Of a stretch of 64,000 nt of DNA, positions 1 through 12,275 are shown piece after piece. A program made the translations under genes and the position numbers. Each line of letters starts with the position of its first letter. Within the stretch, counting starts at the first letter, position 1. The notes beneath the pieces are model-generated. The model worked only from the letters and a program-made list of their open reading frames with translations, was not told the origin of the DNA and ran no database searches. The stretch is from Zonotrichia leucophrys gambelii (lineage: Eukaryota > Chordata > Aves > Passeriformes > Passerellidae), in contig NC_088173.1 in the NCBI RefSeq assembly GCF_028769735.1, positions 15,440,038-15,504,037 of the forward strand, in the 5' to 3' direction.

Positions 1-2463
1 GTTTGAAATTCAAAGAAAAGTAATTTTCCTCTAAATAGATTGATCTTTTCTGGGAAGTGTACTTCGGATTTTGTTTATATAGTCCCACAGACAGAAACTC
101 AATATCAAAATTGGATAAAGAACAAAACACAAGTTTAAGAAAAGATCTGTACAGAATAAGTGCTAAAATCAGCAGGGAATCACTACTGCTCCAAACAACT
201 GCCTAAGCAGCCGGTTAGTGATCACCAAAATACAAGCAAAATGATAAAAAGCAGCAGGGAAATAGGAAACAGGAGACAATGCAAATCACCAGGGGGTCCA
301 TTGAGAAGTTAATTGAAGCAACAAGCTGAGAGACACGTAATGCAGACTGCATCAACAAGAAAGAGAAAAGAAGCAGTCACTGAAGCAACCAAAGAAAAAT
401 GGAAAAAATCATACCAAACCAAAGAAACCATACCCCATACAACAGGAAGCTGTCAGATATAGGAATCTTTTACAAAATGACAAAAGGTTGGTACCCTGAA
501 ACCAGGTGAAGTATAGTATATAAAGTTTTTAAAAAAACTCTAGACCAGACTTAATTTCAGACTTCAAATTGCTTCTCCTGCATAGGCTTAATATCCTAGA
601 TCCATGCAATACTGAAATACTTCAGTTAGCAAATATTGCTTTAGCTCTTATTTTGTGCTTTGGTACTTTAGTTTGGTTGGTTTGTTCTAAGACATGTTCA
701 GAAGTCTTATAAATACAGATTAACAATTCTCATATGTGATAACATTAGAGACAACAGTATAGCACAGGGAGGCTTTTACTTCTCTGGAAGCAGGAAGAAA
801 AAAGGGACATGACCCTGTTTTGTCTGGAGAACAGATAGGATGCACCATAAGTAACAGCTGAGAACCATAAAGATGTACTAATGGTAGTATAACACTCTGA
901 AAGCTTTCTCATATTTTTTTTCTGCCATGTAATTTGAGCTAATTGAAGGAATCATTTTCCTATTGTTTATTATTCTACTTTGAGGGAAGGTAGCTGTCTT
1001 AAGGTTCTTTACATGAAAAGCTGACACTGAGAGTATAAATAAGCTTTCTTACATGGTAAATGACAATGTTAAATTACATATAAAATGTAGTAATACATCT
1101 ACAGCTACTGAAACTTCTGCAGAATATCAGGCACCTGTCCAAATCCAGACAGGTAATGGCTATTTTTAATCTCACATTTTTGTGCATCTCACAGGCAAAA
1201 CAAATCTGTATCACTTATTTAATTTTTTTCCTCACTCTTGCATCAGAGTTCAGATATGTCTAGCTATATTTTATTTACTAGAATTTGATCATTTTAAAAG
1301 CTTTTAGTAAATGATATCTAAACTTTCAGCAACTGTGAACATCTGCAGGCAGAATTCTATTTGATTTAAACAAAACACCCACAAAACAAAACACGAGCGG
1401 CAGCAAGTCACATAGAGCTTCTTGCATTGGAACTGCAATACACCCATCTGAAAATATTTACTAAATGAAGTCATTCAAAGCACCACAAATTCTCAAATGA
1501 CAGCAAGTTTTTTACCTGTTAGTGATTCTAACACTATATCCTTTCCAGCTCATGTTTCAGTACTTTCCCTATAAATTTTAGTTTGAATGCAGATAACACA
1601 TGGTGTAAGTACCAGCGAAAAATGAGAAAACTTTGAATTTTTTATGTGAGAAGAGTGGGAATTCTCAGGAAGGCCTACATAAGATGGCAGGAACATCTCA
1701 GAAATCTCTAAATTGGGATGAATGTACTAAACCAAGGATCCTCAGCTGTCTTACTCTGGAAGATGCAACATTTACTTTTCTCCATGGTAATGTACATGAC
1801 CACAAACATTATTTTGGGCTGTAATTTTGGGCTGTATTAAAACAGCCCATCATTTGAGTTAACATTTTTTTCAGACACAAAATTCATACACTCACTGTGG
1901 GATCACAGCAGCATCATAAAATAGCATCTATAAGAGGTTTCTACTAGTTTTTCACAGTCAATGATTTTAATTCTGACTTCTACAATATACACTATCTGTA
2001 ACTATATAATTAAGATTTGCTAGCATAAGTATCACTCATGTTGACCAACAGAGATATTTGGAAATATGCATTAGAAGTAAAACTGCCAGAAAGTCTTACA
2101 GAAAAGAAATGAAAAATAAAGGAACATGGAAATGAAAGGTTTTGAAAGTTCAAATGAAATTTGTAGTCTTGCTTTGACAGAGAGAATAAATGCTTGTGTT
2201 TGTATTTCTGCACATGCAATAATGATTTTTTTTCCTGTTATTCGACTAACAAAAACAAAAGCAAATAATTCTTATTACAGAGAAACCAATGGGGTACATA
2301 GTTCAGATTTAGGACTTTCAGCATCTAACCAAGTCCCCACTGTGAATCTGGCACTGGCAGAGGCGTGACATGAAGTTTTCAATGTGTGTGAAAAAATACT
2401 GTACAGCTGTAGGTTGAGAAAGTAATTTTCTACATTCAGAAGAAAGGTTCACATTTCGTGAAG
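1..2463. other. AT-rich noncoding stretch, no gene seen
   Basis: No coding region or known repeat is recognised here. Open frames are short (63-80 codons), lack similarity to anything I know and sit in AT-rich sequence, so I read them as chance. The plus strand is A/purine-rich at about 230-480. A small tandem and inverted repeat at 1811-1849 is listed separately. The stretch ends at a 19-base T run. Confidence 0.7.
1811..1849. repeat. 13-bp perfect tandem repeat with an inverted arm
   Basis: The 13-mer attttgggctgta occurs twice head to tail (1811-1823 and 1824-1836). The second copy overlaps a perfect 8-bp stem: tgggctgt at 1828-1835 pairs with acagccca at 1842-1849 across a 6-base loop. 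No function is implied by sequence alone. Confidence 0.8.
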
Positions 2464-2482
2464 TTTTTTTTTTTTTTTTTTT
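2464..2482. repeat. poly(T) run, 19 bases
   Basis: An uninterrupted run of T. It could be the minus-strand A tail of a decayed retroposed sequence, but no recognisable element body lies next to it, so I call it simple sequence only. Confidence 0.85.
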
Positions 2483-5399
2483 AATCTAGCAATGCCAGCA
2501 GCCACTGGTACAAAAAAACCAAAGAAAACTGATAAATTAGATTGCATGTTTACATCAAACTCAAATTACTCTGTCATATACCATATTCAAAAACCATATT
2601 AATTTGTGTGTCCATTCGATCTTTTATATGCTGCACACATATATGTCTCTGAAACAATTTACACGATGAAAGCTCTCTACCATTCAAAAATATCATTAGG
2701 GTATGTGCAAAAGTTCATCAGCACCACAAAGGAGAGCAGGAAGATAATGAGAAGCTGGAGGAGCTCCTCCAAGTCGCATCCTCAGCCATCCATCCAGCAA
2801 AGGCCTGTTTCCATACCCAGAGGAGAACAGGAGTACGACAGACTGGGTCCCAGTGACCAGGCAGACCTGAGTGAGTGACAACAAGTGCCAGCCCTTGGGC
2901 TAGGACCAGGGGTCAGAGCCTTAGCCTGTGGCACAGCACCTGGAGTAAGTGCAAGGGTGGAAGACAAAAGCCATAACTGGAAAATACTCCAGAGGGCATC
3001 ATAACAATTCAGAAGTATTTGGATAAAATTCAGTGCCCGGGAACATTCCTGGAATTGTTTACTATCAAAGATGTAATCAGAAATTGCACATAGGAAATTC
3101 CCAAAATGAAGTAGAGGTCACTGCGAGAAGACCTGGTATGAGCTCAGCAACAGCCTCCCTGTTGTCAGAATTTAGCAAATATATATAGGCTCATTTTCAC
3201 CACCCAAACCTCAGGGTCATATTCTGATTTGATAACATTGTATACCCAATCTGTCTTCACAAAATCACACAGGATGTGTAATATTACTGCAGAGACTGCA
3301 AGACAACGAAGGATCAGACTCTAAATCCACAATCAGGAAATATTTTAGAAGTACCTTATTTAGGGAATGCAGTAAATCCTTTAGGCAATTTGAGAGTTAT
3401 GTAGAATATAAAATACAAGGAATGGGTTTCAAGGTAATGAATCCGGCAAAAGGACAAAATGTGTTATTTTGAATGATTGCTACTTGATGAGACTATAATA
3501 AAATCTCCAGCTCCATCCTATTAGACTGAGCAGGAAGGTCAAATATGTGGCAGAGATTGGATTGACATGAAGCAGTTAGCAAAAGGATCAGCAGTACCAA
3601 TTCTGCCTTTAGTTTTGCGAAATTTGTTGGATTATACTTAAGCTGGGCAAAAAAAATGAAATTGTTGCAACAGATAAAGAAGAAAAAAGAAATCTCCAGA
3701 TCTACACACAATAGGCTGGAATAAAATGTAATATGCTGCACTGGAAAAAGGATGCAATAAATTAATACGGAGAACTCCAATTAAAAATTAATTAAATAGA
3801 AAAAATATCAGCCTCCATTCAAAGATGGAATTGATGCCTACTGTACCTGGATTCCAGGCTGAAGCCAATGAGAGCTGAGATTCCTGGGCTGGCGGGCAAA
3901 ACAATTATGACCCACAATCTTCAGCCTACCTTCATAATGACAAGGAGCTAAACCAATTGCTTAGGAAAGTCATTATTATCTCTTGAAGCAGATGAAGTAT
4001 CCAAAATCTGGTCTATGCCGTTGCCCAAGAAAACTGACAGCCACAACGCCAAAACAAAGTAAAAAGAACTAAGTGGGAAAATTTACACAGAAGCAAGAAA
4101 GCAAGGGTCATGCATGGGGTTGAGAAGGAAACAAACAAACAAAGAAAGAAGAATAAAAGACAAGGAATGCCAATCTGAAGTCTATCTGAAAACTACCCAA
4201 ATCTCCTTATGAAATTCTTGACATGCATGTGCTGGCTTTGCACTTTAGGCATACATTAATTAGGTGACAACTGTGCAGGGGTATTGCATTTATGATACAT
4301 GAAAGCATAAGAAAAAATATGCCCTATATGAGAACATGCATTGGAGTATATTTTTAAAAGCTGAAACAATTCATCTTCAAAAATGTTGTATTCCCTTCTG
4401 TTTTTATCAATTTTTAAACATCTAAATATATCCAACCCCACATTTTTATGTTGATGTTTTAGTAGATGGTTGTACAAAGCAGAATGGTGCTCCAGAAGTT
4501 TGTTTTCAGAGGTAGACTGGCAGAAATTACATGCAGATGGAGTAGCATTAGCTTTACACGATATATATGTATCACCAGATTTTAAAAGGTATGAACGCTT
4601 TGGAAGTCTTGAGATAATTGGAACAAAGATTTCTTTTAAATTATGATCATTCTAAAATGAACCCTCGCTCTCTTTTAAACAGCAGGATTTCTCTAATACT
4701 GTACATGCTTTTATAATTACTTTACTTCAATGTAATACTTTAATGAAGACCAGTTTAATTAAATTAAATTTCTCCCTAGTGGTAACTCAATCAAAATGCA
4801 TTCTACCCTCATTATGTTATCGGTAGGAGTCCAACATTGTAAGTGCTATAAGAGAAGCTGGTTTTAATGAGAATGGTCATGACGTATTATACTTGAGAGT
4901 CAAGTTACAGAAACTTTAAATGCCATATAACAAAGAACTATATATTAAGATGAGAGGGTAGACATTTCTGTGCTAATTGGTTCTGTTTAATATTGTCCTT
5001 TAAATTATAATGTTATATATTACTTATTTATGACAGGCATTTACTTAGAATGTTGTACTGCATTCAAGTTTCAGTGATTAAACTTCTATAGATAAATATT
5101 TGTCTCTTTCTTAACAATTAGGATAGCAATCATTGATGTTTATTCTGAAATGACGTTTATCATCAGCTCCTGCAGAGCTGTTTAACAGTGGCACATCAGT
5201 AATTTATTACAAGGACTCTAAGTTTAAAAACTTGGAGTTTTTTTTGGAAATGTGTATGGTATACATCCTGGTAATACTAAATATCTCTGTAAACTGGACA
5301 TCCATAGTAGACTTTGTAAAAAAACTTTTTTTCCAGCTGCTAATCTCTGGTTTTAGTTACTGAATGTGTTAAATTATAATGGTAGCCAGAAGTTAAATC
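2483..5399. other. Noncoding stretch with a GC-richer patch, no recognised gene
   Basis: Mostly AT-rich sequence without recognised repeats. At about 2731-2960 the composition rises and one frame (2653-2856) stays open for about 67 codons with a plausible amino-acid mix. It has no ATG near its start and I do not recognise the product. A second mild GC rise lies at 3840-4040. It could hold an old unrecognised retroelement or a conserved element. Confidence 0.55.
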
Positions 5400-6480
5400 C
5401 CAGAATCACAGAATGGATCAGTTTGGAAGGGACCACAGTGGGTCATCCAGGCCAACCAGTCCCCACTAAAGAAATGTCATCCTAGGGTACATGGCAGAGA
5501 TACTTCTTGAAAATCTCCAGTGAAGGACACTCCACAACCTCTCAGGACAATCTGCTCCTGTGCTCAGTCACTGGAACAGATGGAGAATAGAGAAATTCTT
5601 CCTCTTATTCAGATGGAACTTCCTGTGCATCAGTTTCTGCTCATTGCCTCTTGTCCTTTTGCTCATCACCACTGAGAAGAGCCTGGCTCCATCCTCTTGG
5701 CACCCTCCCTTCAGATACTGACAGACATTTCTCCTTGAGGCTGAACCAGCCCAACTCTCTCAGCCTATCCTTGTAAGGGAGATGGTCCTGTCCCTTAATC
5801 ATCTTTGTCATCCTAGGTTGGACTCACTGCAGGTTCTCCATGTCTCTCTTGTCCTGAGGAGCCCAAAATTGCACTACAGATGTGGCCTCACTAGGGCTGA
5901 GTAGAGGGGCAGGATCACATTCCTCAACCTGCTGGAATGCTCTTTCTAATGCACCCCAGGACACCATTGGCCTCTTGGCCACAAGGTCACACTGCTGCTC
6001 ATGGACAGCTTGGTGTCCACCAGAACCCCCAGGACCTTCTCCACAGAGCTGCTTCCTAACAGCTCTTCCCCACAGCCTTTCTGCTGCCTGGGGCTTTTCC
6101 CTCCCCTGCAGTTGCCTTTGCTGAATTTCATCTGGTTCCTCTCTGCCCATCTCTCCAACCTGCCAAAGTCCCTCTAAAGTGCTGCAGGGCACTCTGGGGT
6201 ATCGGCCACTCCTCCCAGCTTAGTGTCATCAGTGAACTTGCTGAGAAGGCATCTGCCCCTTCATCAAATCATTGATGAACAAGTTGAACATGTAGTGATT
6301 CAGGAAACCTTGAACCTTGGGAACACCCCCAGTGAAAGGCCTCCAATTAGACCCTGTGCCACTGATTACAACCCTGTGGGATCTGCCATTCAAACAGTTC
6401 TCAATGCACCTCACTCTTCAGCCCACACCTCCCAGAAGACCAGGTAATGTAAGCCTTAAGCATGGAGTCCTCCTTTCCAT
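5400..6480 (-). mobile_element. CR1 LINE, 5'-truncated, with ORF2 remnant and 3' UTR
   Basis: This is a CR1 non-LTR retrotransposon inserted on the minus strand. Its 3' end lies at 5400-5413, where the plus strand reads cagaatcacagaat, the reverse complement of the CR1 3' tail. Reading the minus strand, 6414 down to about 6229 gives pieces of reverse transcriptase: an ENCLNGR-type segment, a damaged GVPQGS box and FNLFINDL. Next comes the catalytic box as FTDDTKLGG, with both aspartates encoded at 6225-6230. Then come a W-ERN-MKF segment, LGVLVDTKL, the CDLVAK segment and VQFWAPQDKRDME at about 5830. These pieces lie in different frames with stops between them, so ORF2 is dead. About 400 bases of 3' UTR-like sequence follow. 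The upper boundary is uncertain: similarity fades between 6440 and 6640. A CR1 LINE copies itself by target-primed reverse transcription, and 5' truncation is the rule. Confidence 0.93.
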
Positions 6481-6958
6481 ACAGTTCCATGAAACTGGCT
6501 ACAGTACCTCTAAACTACATAAGGAGGTTCTCCTTGTCAGGAAACTTTGCTGCTATCAAGGTATCACATTAAGTCCAAAGGAACATCTGCTGAATATCAA
6601 AGTGCACCAGGTCAAATTAAGGCTATTTTAGACACAAGGAAAATTACTTGCAAGAGATCATCAAGAAATAGACTGTGCTCGGCATAAAATCAACTCAGTA
6701 TACATTACAACCACTGAACATCTCTGCACCAATGCTTAATGGGCATAGGACCTGTCCACAAATGATTGTATACTGTTAGGGAGCAAACTGAAGCAGAAAG
6801 TTTATTCAAAAACCTTCAAAAAATACCTCAAAACTGACCAGCCTGACAAGCACAGCCTCAAAACTGACAAGCAAAACAGTGTATTTCCTGAATCACTAAA
6901 CCATCCCATAATTACAATAAACCATAGTTTCCATCCTTTAGACTTTCTGAAATTTAAA

Positions 6959-7080
6959 CGTATACAACATATATCACATATACACTATATATATACAATA
7001 TATATTTAACAATAGATACATATATATATATACACATGTATAAATTATATATTAATTAATATACATATTTTTTTATATTA
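6959..7080. repeat. AT-rich low-complexity block, TA-dinucleotide rich
   Basis: Nearly all A and T, with many short TATA and ATATAC stretches, a low-complexity tract and not a clean microsatellite. The many TATA strings here should not be read as promoters. Confidence 0.8.
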
Positions 7081-10000
7081 CTGTGGTGTTTAAAGGAACA
7101 GCTTTGTATATATTTCTGTATATATTTCTCTTTGGCCTTTCCAGATTGGGTAATAAGCAACCAAATTTTTCAGAATTGATGTCGAATCAGTCACAGCTGG
7201 GGACATTTGATAGCTTTGAAAAGCTGACCCTAAAAAAAGCTACTCACAAACTTCATAGACGGATTTCTGCCTCAGCTCAGTGATTAAATACCAGGATAAA
7301 AATTTACTAGGTAATATGAAGTACCTTATTTTAAATGAAAAAAAAAATCTCTTCTAAAGGTTTTTACCTATTGTAAAATTTATGAATCTCATTAACTGGT
7401 TACTAGATTATTTTATGTGGGGTTATGTCAACAGAGGATTGAATCTAATTCTGACACCAGAAGGACAAAAAGTAAAGAATGTAAGCAGATTTTGAGGAAG
7501 TTCTTATTTGTGGAAAAAAAAGGAAAAGCAAATTCAGTACTAATTCCTATAGACTTGTCTAGCTTAGACTTGTAGAAATAAGTAAAGGCTCAATAAATGC
7601 CACCTTTTGCTTTTAAGTCTTCTTGATTGTTTTTAACCTGCTGGTGAAGTCGGAGATGCTTCTGCAGTAGATTCTTTATTTCGCTCACTGACAACCTTCC
7701 CATCTTTTTTCATTTTTGAAGTGACAGAAGTTACGATTTGAGATGTATCAGCTGGATTTAATTTCTGTACTGCAGAGTTTGAAGTGCTGCTGCTATATTC
7801 TATGCATTCCATGTAGACACAATGTGTTCTTCCTTCCTGTGTTTCTTTCTGGTTAATTTTATGTTTGCAGTTCACTAGTCCCAGTCTATTGATCTTTGCA
7901 TATTTCTTTTGCTCATTTGCAATCCCAAACTACTTTCTGGTATCTGTTCACTGCTTTTCAACTTTTCTCTCAACTATTCCTTTTATTCTCATCTGTTTTC
8001 TTAAGTTAGTGGCCCTCAGATGTTATCCATTTTAAGATTACACAGAGACAGGTAGGAAGGTGAGAATAAAGAAATTCTCAGATAACACATTCACAAAGGA
8101 CAATCTTTTAACATGAATTTAGAAGTAGCAGCTGTAGCTCAGAATATGACAGGAATAGGTAATAATGTAATTCTTTCACCGAGGCATACACCTTACATTA
8201 GAAGTAATAGAAATCGACTTATTTTCTTTTGGAGAATAAGCAAATGTCAATTTATGTATCATATATAAAGTGAGATTTAAATAAAAATAATTAAAAAATT
8301 TATTTTCATTTGACAAACGGCAAGAAAATTTCTATGCTAATATCCTAAGAACATGGAAATAGTACTATATAGTATGCTATTAGGACTACATTTAAAATTA
8401 ACTGCATTTTTATAACATTATTTCCCCCTGATTTATCATTCTAGTAAATTGACATACTCAGTATTTATTCCAGTCATATCTCAATTACGCTCTTAAGATA
8501 AGTGGAATGGAATACAAATAATTGAGCCATTGCTGAAACTCACTGACCAGCTTAGTAAGCAAATCTGATCTTGGAATGGATATGATATTAACATGCAATA
8601 CAAAATAACCAGTTTGCAGACTTAATTGCTATAAACTACTACTACATGAGAAACATGCCTGCAGTGAATGTGTTTTAAGAAAGGAATTGTAAATTGAAGG
8701 CTGAAGGAAATCAATTATTAACTGCTACATAATCTTCATGCAGACATCTTGAATGCTTTGAAGTCATACTAAGCCAACTATAATAAAATACAGCTATAAT
8801 ATTATCCCAGTTGAGGTTATTTTTATTTTTGTTTGGTCCTCCTGGCATTGTTGCTTAATGCATTACTGTGTTATTTATATCATCCTTTAACATTCTAATA
8901 AAGTAGACACTTTAGAAAATACCTGGGAGAAAAAAAAAGAGGTATCAGAAATATCTAGTAAACAGTAAGACTACTTAGTATCAGGAATATCTCTTTTCTG
9001 CAGAGCAGAATAGAATCCATAAGGTTTCTTTATAGTCTTTGTGTGACCTAGGTATCATATTCTAAAAAAGCTTCACTTAGTGGCACCTCCTCAAAAATTC
9101 AGTCATGTGTTATTGTTGGCATTGTTTATTGGAATTTCTCTCTGGCATTATGTCTGTGGTGCACAAATTCTTTTTTTTTTTTTATTTCTTATTAAATATG
9201 GAACAGTTTGGCTGGAGAATTATTGCATATACATTTTATAGTCTGTTATTAAAAATAAATTTAAAAAAAAGCTACTAATGCTATTGGACTTCTCCATAGG
9301 ACATAATACCAATACACACTCCAGGTACTGAAAATATTTCTCTCTTGTACAGTCTTCATAAAAGCCATGTCTATTTTGTATTTGCCTCTCTACTGAGGCC
9401 ATAAAATTCTCATTCAACAAGATGCAAAAGGTGACACTTTCATTATTGCTGTTGAACAACTGGTCAACTCCATGCATTTTTTTCCTCATTTTATGTCATT
9501 TTCAGGGAAGAAATGAGGCTAACTGTCCACGTGATCTTCTAGGGTTTATAAATAGGCTAAAAATGAATGAATTTTAATGAGAAAAGCAACTGCTGTCTTG
9601 AACCTGACAAGATTCTGCATTAAATATCGAGTTCTGCTTCACAGTCAGGCACGCAAACTCTAGTCCTGGGCAGTAACTGCTTTGCACTGCAAACCTTGAC
9701 CTCTTGTGTAATCTAGTATAACAAGCAGCTTGTGGTAAAGATAGTTAACAGTGCATTTCCCTTTTACCAGTATAAAAACATAATAATCAGACAATAAACT
9801 TTTATGGCTTTCTGAAATTTAGCATTTACTGAGAGATGAATAAAGAATGCTGATAGGATACAAGGCTGTCACGAGCAAAAAACTGTACACAAGATTCCAA
9901 GGACATTCACTAAGAATGATATAAGTACATGTACAGTTTAAAAGTCTGTGCTGAAGGTTTATTTTCTGAACAAAGGGTTCTTTGTAGGTAACAAGCTTTT

Positions 10001-10443
10001 TGAAACAACAGAGGAAGACAATTAGGACAGAACAATTTTGTCACAAATCAATAAGCAACAATTACACAAAGAAAGCAGAAACATGAAGCCAAAGGATGGA
10101 TCTCAGAATGTTATCAAGGCACATTGTGTACCACATTGTAAGATGTATTACTGAGAGCTAACATTGAAAATGCTGACTTGAATACAGTCAACAAAAGAAA
10201 TAAGAAAACAAATACCTAGCAAAGTAGACAAAATGGCCATCATAGTCAAATGACACAATTACCCTGACTGATAGCCAGCTCCGTTCCTTGTGGGGAGGGC
10301 AAACAAGAACCAATGTACTACCATCACTTAGCACAAAGTACTAAAACAGTGTTGCAGCAGGGGTACTGCCTACCCAGATAACTTTTTCATATCCATTAAG
10401 GACTACTGAAATCACATCCTCCCTTCAGATGGTGAATAAATAC

Positions 10444-10484
10444 CACAAGATCTTGTGATAAATTGATCACAAGAAATTGTGATA
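10444..10484. repeat. Two adjacent palindromes sharing CACAAG/CTTGTG arms
   Basis: A perfect 14-bp palindrome, cacaagatcttgtg, lies at 10444-10457. About 9 bases later atcacaagaaattgtgat (about 10466-10483) forms a second imperfect inverted repeat with related arms. Short AT-rich palindromes are common by chance, so this is only a description. Confidence 0.7.
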
Positions 10485-11731
10485 AAAAATATAAAATGAT
10501 CTGTTGTAAGTATAGCTACATTCTAAAAAATTATATTCTGTCATGAAACACACTTCAAGGCTATTAATGCATTAAATACAGTTCAGTTGTATTAGAATAT
10601 GAAAGCAAAATATAAACAAATATTGTTGATAAACATGTGGAAATAATTAAGGTTTGAAATTTGCTTCTCTGATATGCAGACTTCATGAGAGAGTAGGACG
10701 AACATGAAGATAGTGACAGGACAGAAATAACACTCATGGAGAATTTCTTCCTTCTTCTGATATAATTTTATTCTATGATTTTTTTTTTAAGCACAAAATT
10801 ATGATTTAGAAGCATTTGAAATTCTTCATCCTGTCCTCCAAACAAACTATTCAACTTTTTTCACAACATCTCAAATCACTTTAGCAAGAGTGCTTCACAT
10901 TAAATCTGCTAGCAGTAAACTCCCTTTCCACCCAGTCTTCTCAGAAAAATCTTACCAGCAGTGAACTTGAGTATCAGGCATTCTTGAATGACTGAGTGTC
11001 TGGAAATTAACAATGCCCTTGCCTGATTTTGATGGGAAGTCTTTACAGATGCCTTTACTTTTGGGAGGCGTTCCTTGACTTTTACATAAAAGCACTTTTA
11101 CAGATTTAATTGTTCCTTTTTCCAAATTAAAAGAACTGATGTCACCTGTTCAAAACTGAAATTACTGAAGTTATGCAATAGAAATTATTGTCTCCTATTT
11201 TATAAAGGACAGTTATCACATTATATTTATCTAAAGGGGACTACAGAACAAACATATATCCAGTTTCCATACTGATGAAATAAAAAAAACCACTTTGTTT
11301 TGTAAAATAATTATGACTCATGATCACAATAATATATAGATCACAAGCAAAAGAAAACAAAAACAGATTGAAAGATGGTTATTGTCAAAAACCTTTAAAC
11401 TGTTCAGAGTGTGTTCTGCTGTACTGTAATGTTCTTATAAATGTGACAAAGAAATTGCTTTTCATGTATTTTCTCAGCAAAAATATAGCAAGTTCTTTAA
11501 GTGATATGGAATTGGTAAATTTCCATCAAGTCAGAAAATATTTTAGAACATTTTTTATACTCTCCATGAAAAAAATTTTAAATTATATCATAAAGATAGA
11601 GAATCTAGAAAAAATTCAAGAATTGATTGATCACTTACATCAAGACTATTCATTGTTAATCATGCACAATTAACACAATAAGGAAGTTAAGTACTTGGTA
11701 CAGCTTAAAGGTATACTAGATAATTCTATAT

Positions 11732-12275
11732 CATATTGTCCAGTTTATCTCCAAGTTGTATGATCTGCCCACCAGGACGCAATTCGATTATCTCACCGAA
11801 AGGTTTGGTGGTTCTGCACCAGACGCATCCGTTATCTGGGCTGTTAGGCTGGAGCGGTGACCTGGCACCCTATCGGGACGAAGAGCTCAGTCTCTTCTGT
11901 TATGTTTTTAATGTTCTAAAGATGTCTTCAGCAGCAATCTCTCACAGTCCCTGGCAATTCTGTCCTCGGCAGACTATCTTATCCCATTGGACGTACATAT
12001 TTATCATTTCCAATACATCTATTCTTATAATCTGTACTCTAAATAACCAATAGAAGGTGCACGTGCAAGAGATGGAGAAGAGAAGAGAGGACGACAACCA
12101 TCCATTACTCCTAACCCGTACAAAATCCTAACTTGTGTTCACCTTATTAGCTATCCCTTCACCTACGTGAAGCCACCTGTCGTCTCCTGTGCAGGCCAAG
12201 TCCACTACGACACTTGCACTCCAGATCCAGACCCTAGCTGTCTGGAGCTCAGATCAGTGAGATTGTCGAACATAT
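11732..12275 (-). mobile_element. Solo LTR of a class II-type endogenous retrovirus, diverged, minus strand
   Basis: The element proper is about 11737-12270. Its left edge, tgtccagtttatctc, is the reverse complement of the right end of the LTR at 30322-30930. Further blocks match that copy in reverse: cgtacatatttatcatttcc near 11993-12012 corresponds to 30680-30705, and the block near 11900-11955 corresponds to the region around the poly(A) signal at 30740-30840. The body is richer in GC and CpG than its surroundings. A 5-base match, catat, flanks it (11732-11736 and 12271-12275), consistent with a target-site duplication, although a 6-base comparison has one mismatch. No internal retroviral genes or second LTR lie beside it, so it is a solo LTR left by recombination between the two LTRs of a provirus. 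It is clearly older than the 30.3 kb copy. Confidence 0.8.

Larger units (their letters stand above)
6481..11736. other. AT-rich noncoding stretch, no gene seen
   Basis: No supported gene or interspersed repeat. The stretch contains a TA-dinucleotide-rich block (6959-7080), a T13 run (9171-9183) and paired palindromes at 10444-10484. The 117-codon frame at 11320-11673 is AT-driven, without a recognisable domain, and is probably chance. Confidence 0.65.

Noticed and set aside
5824..6192. 122-codon minus-strand open frame
   Set aside because: Part of it is CR1 ORF2 (it ends in the WAPQDKRDME region) and part is out of the original frame. It is a transposon remnant.
6959..7080. Many TATA-like strings considered as promoters
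   Set aside because: They are low-complexity AT sequence with no transcript or gene next to them.
11320..11673. 117-codon plus-strand frame
   Set aside because: Ile/Lys/Asn/Leu-rich as expected from AT-rich DNA, with no family resemblance.
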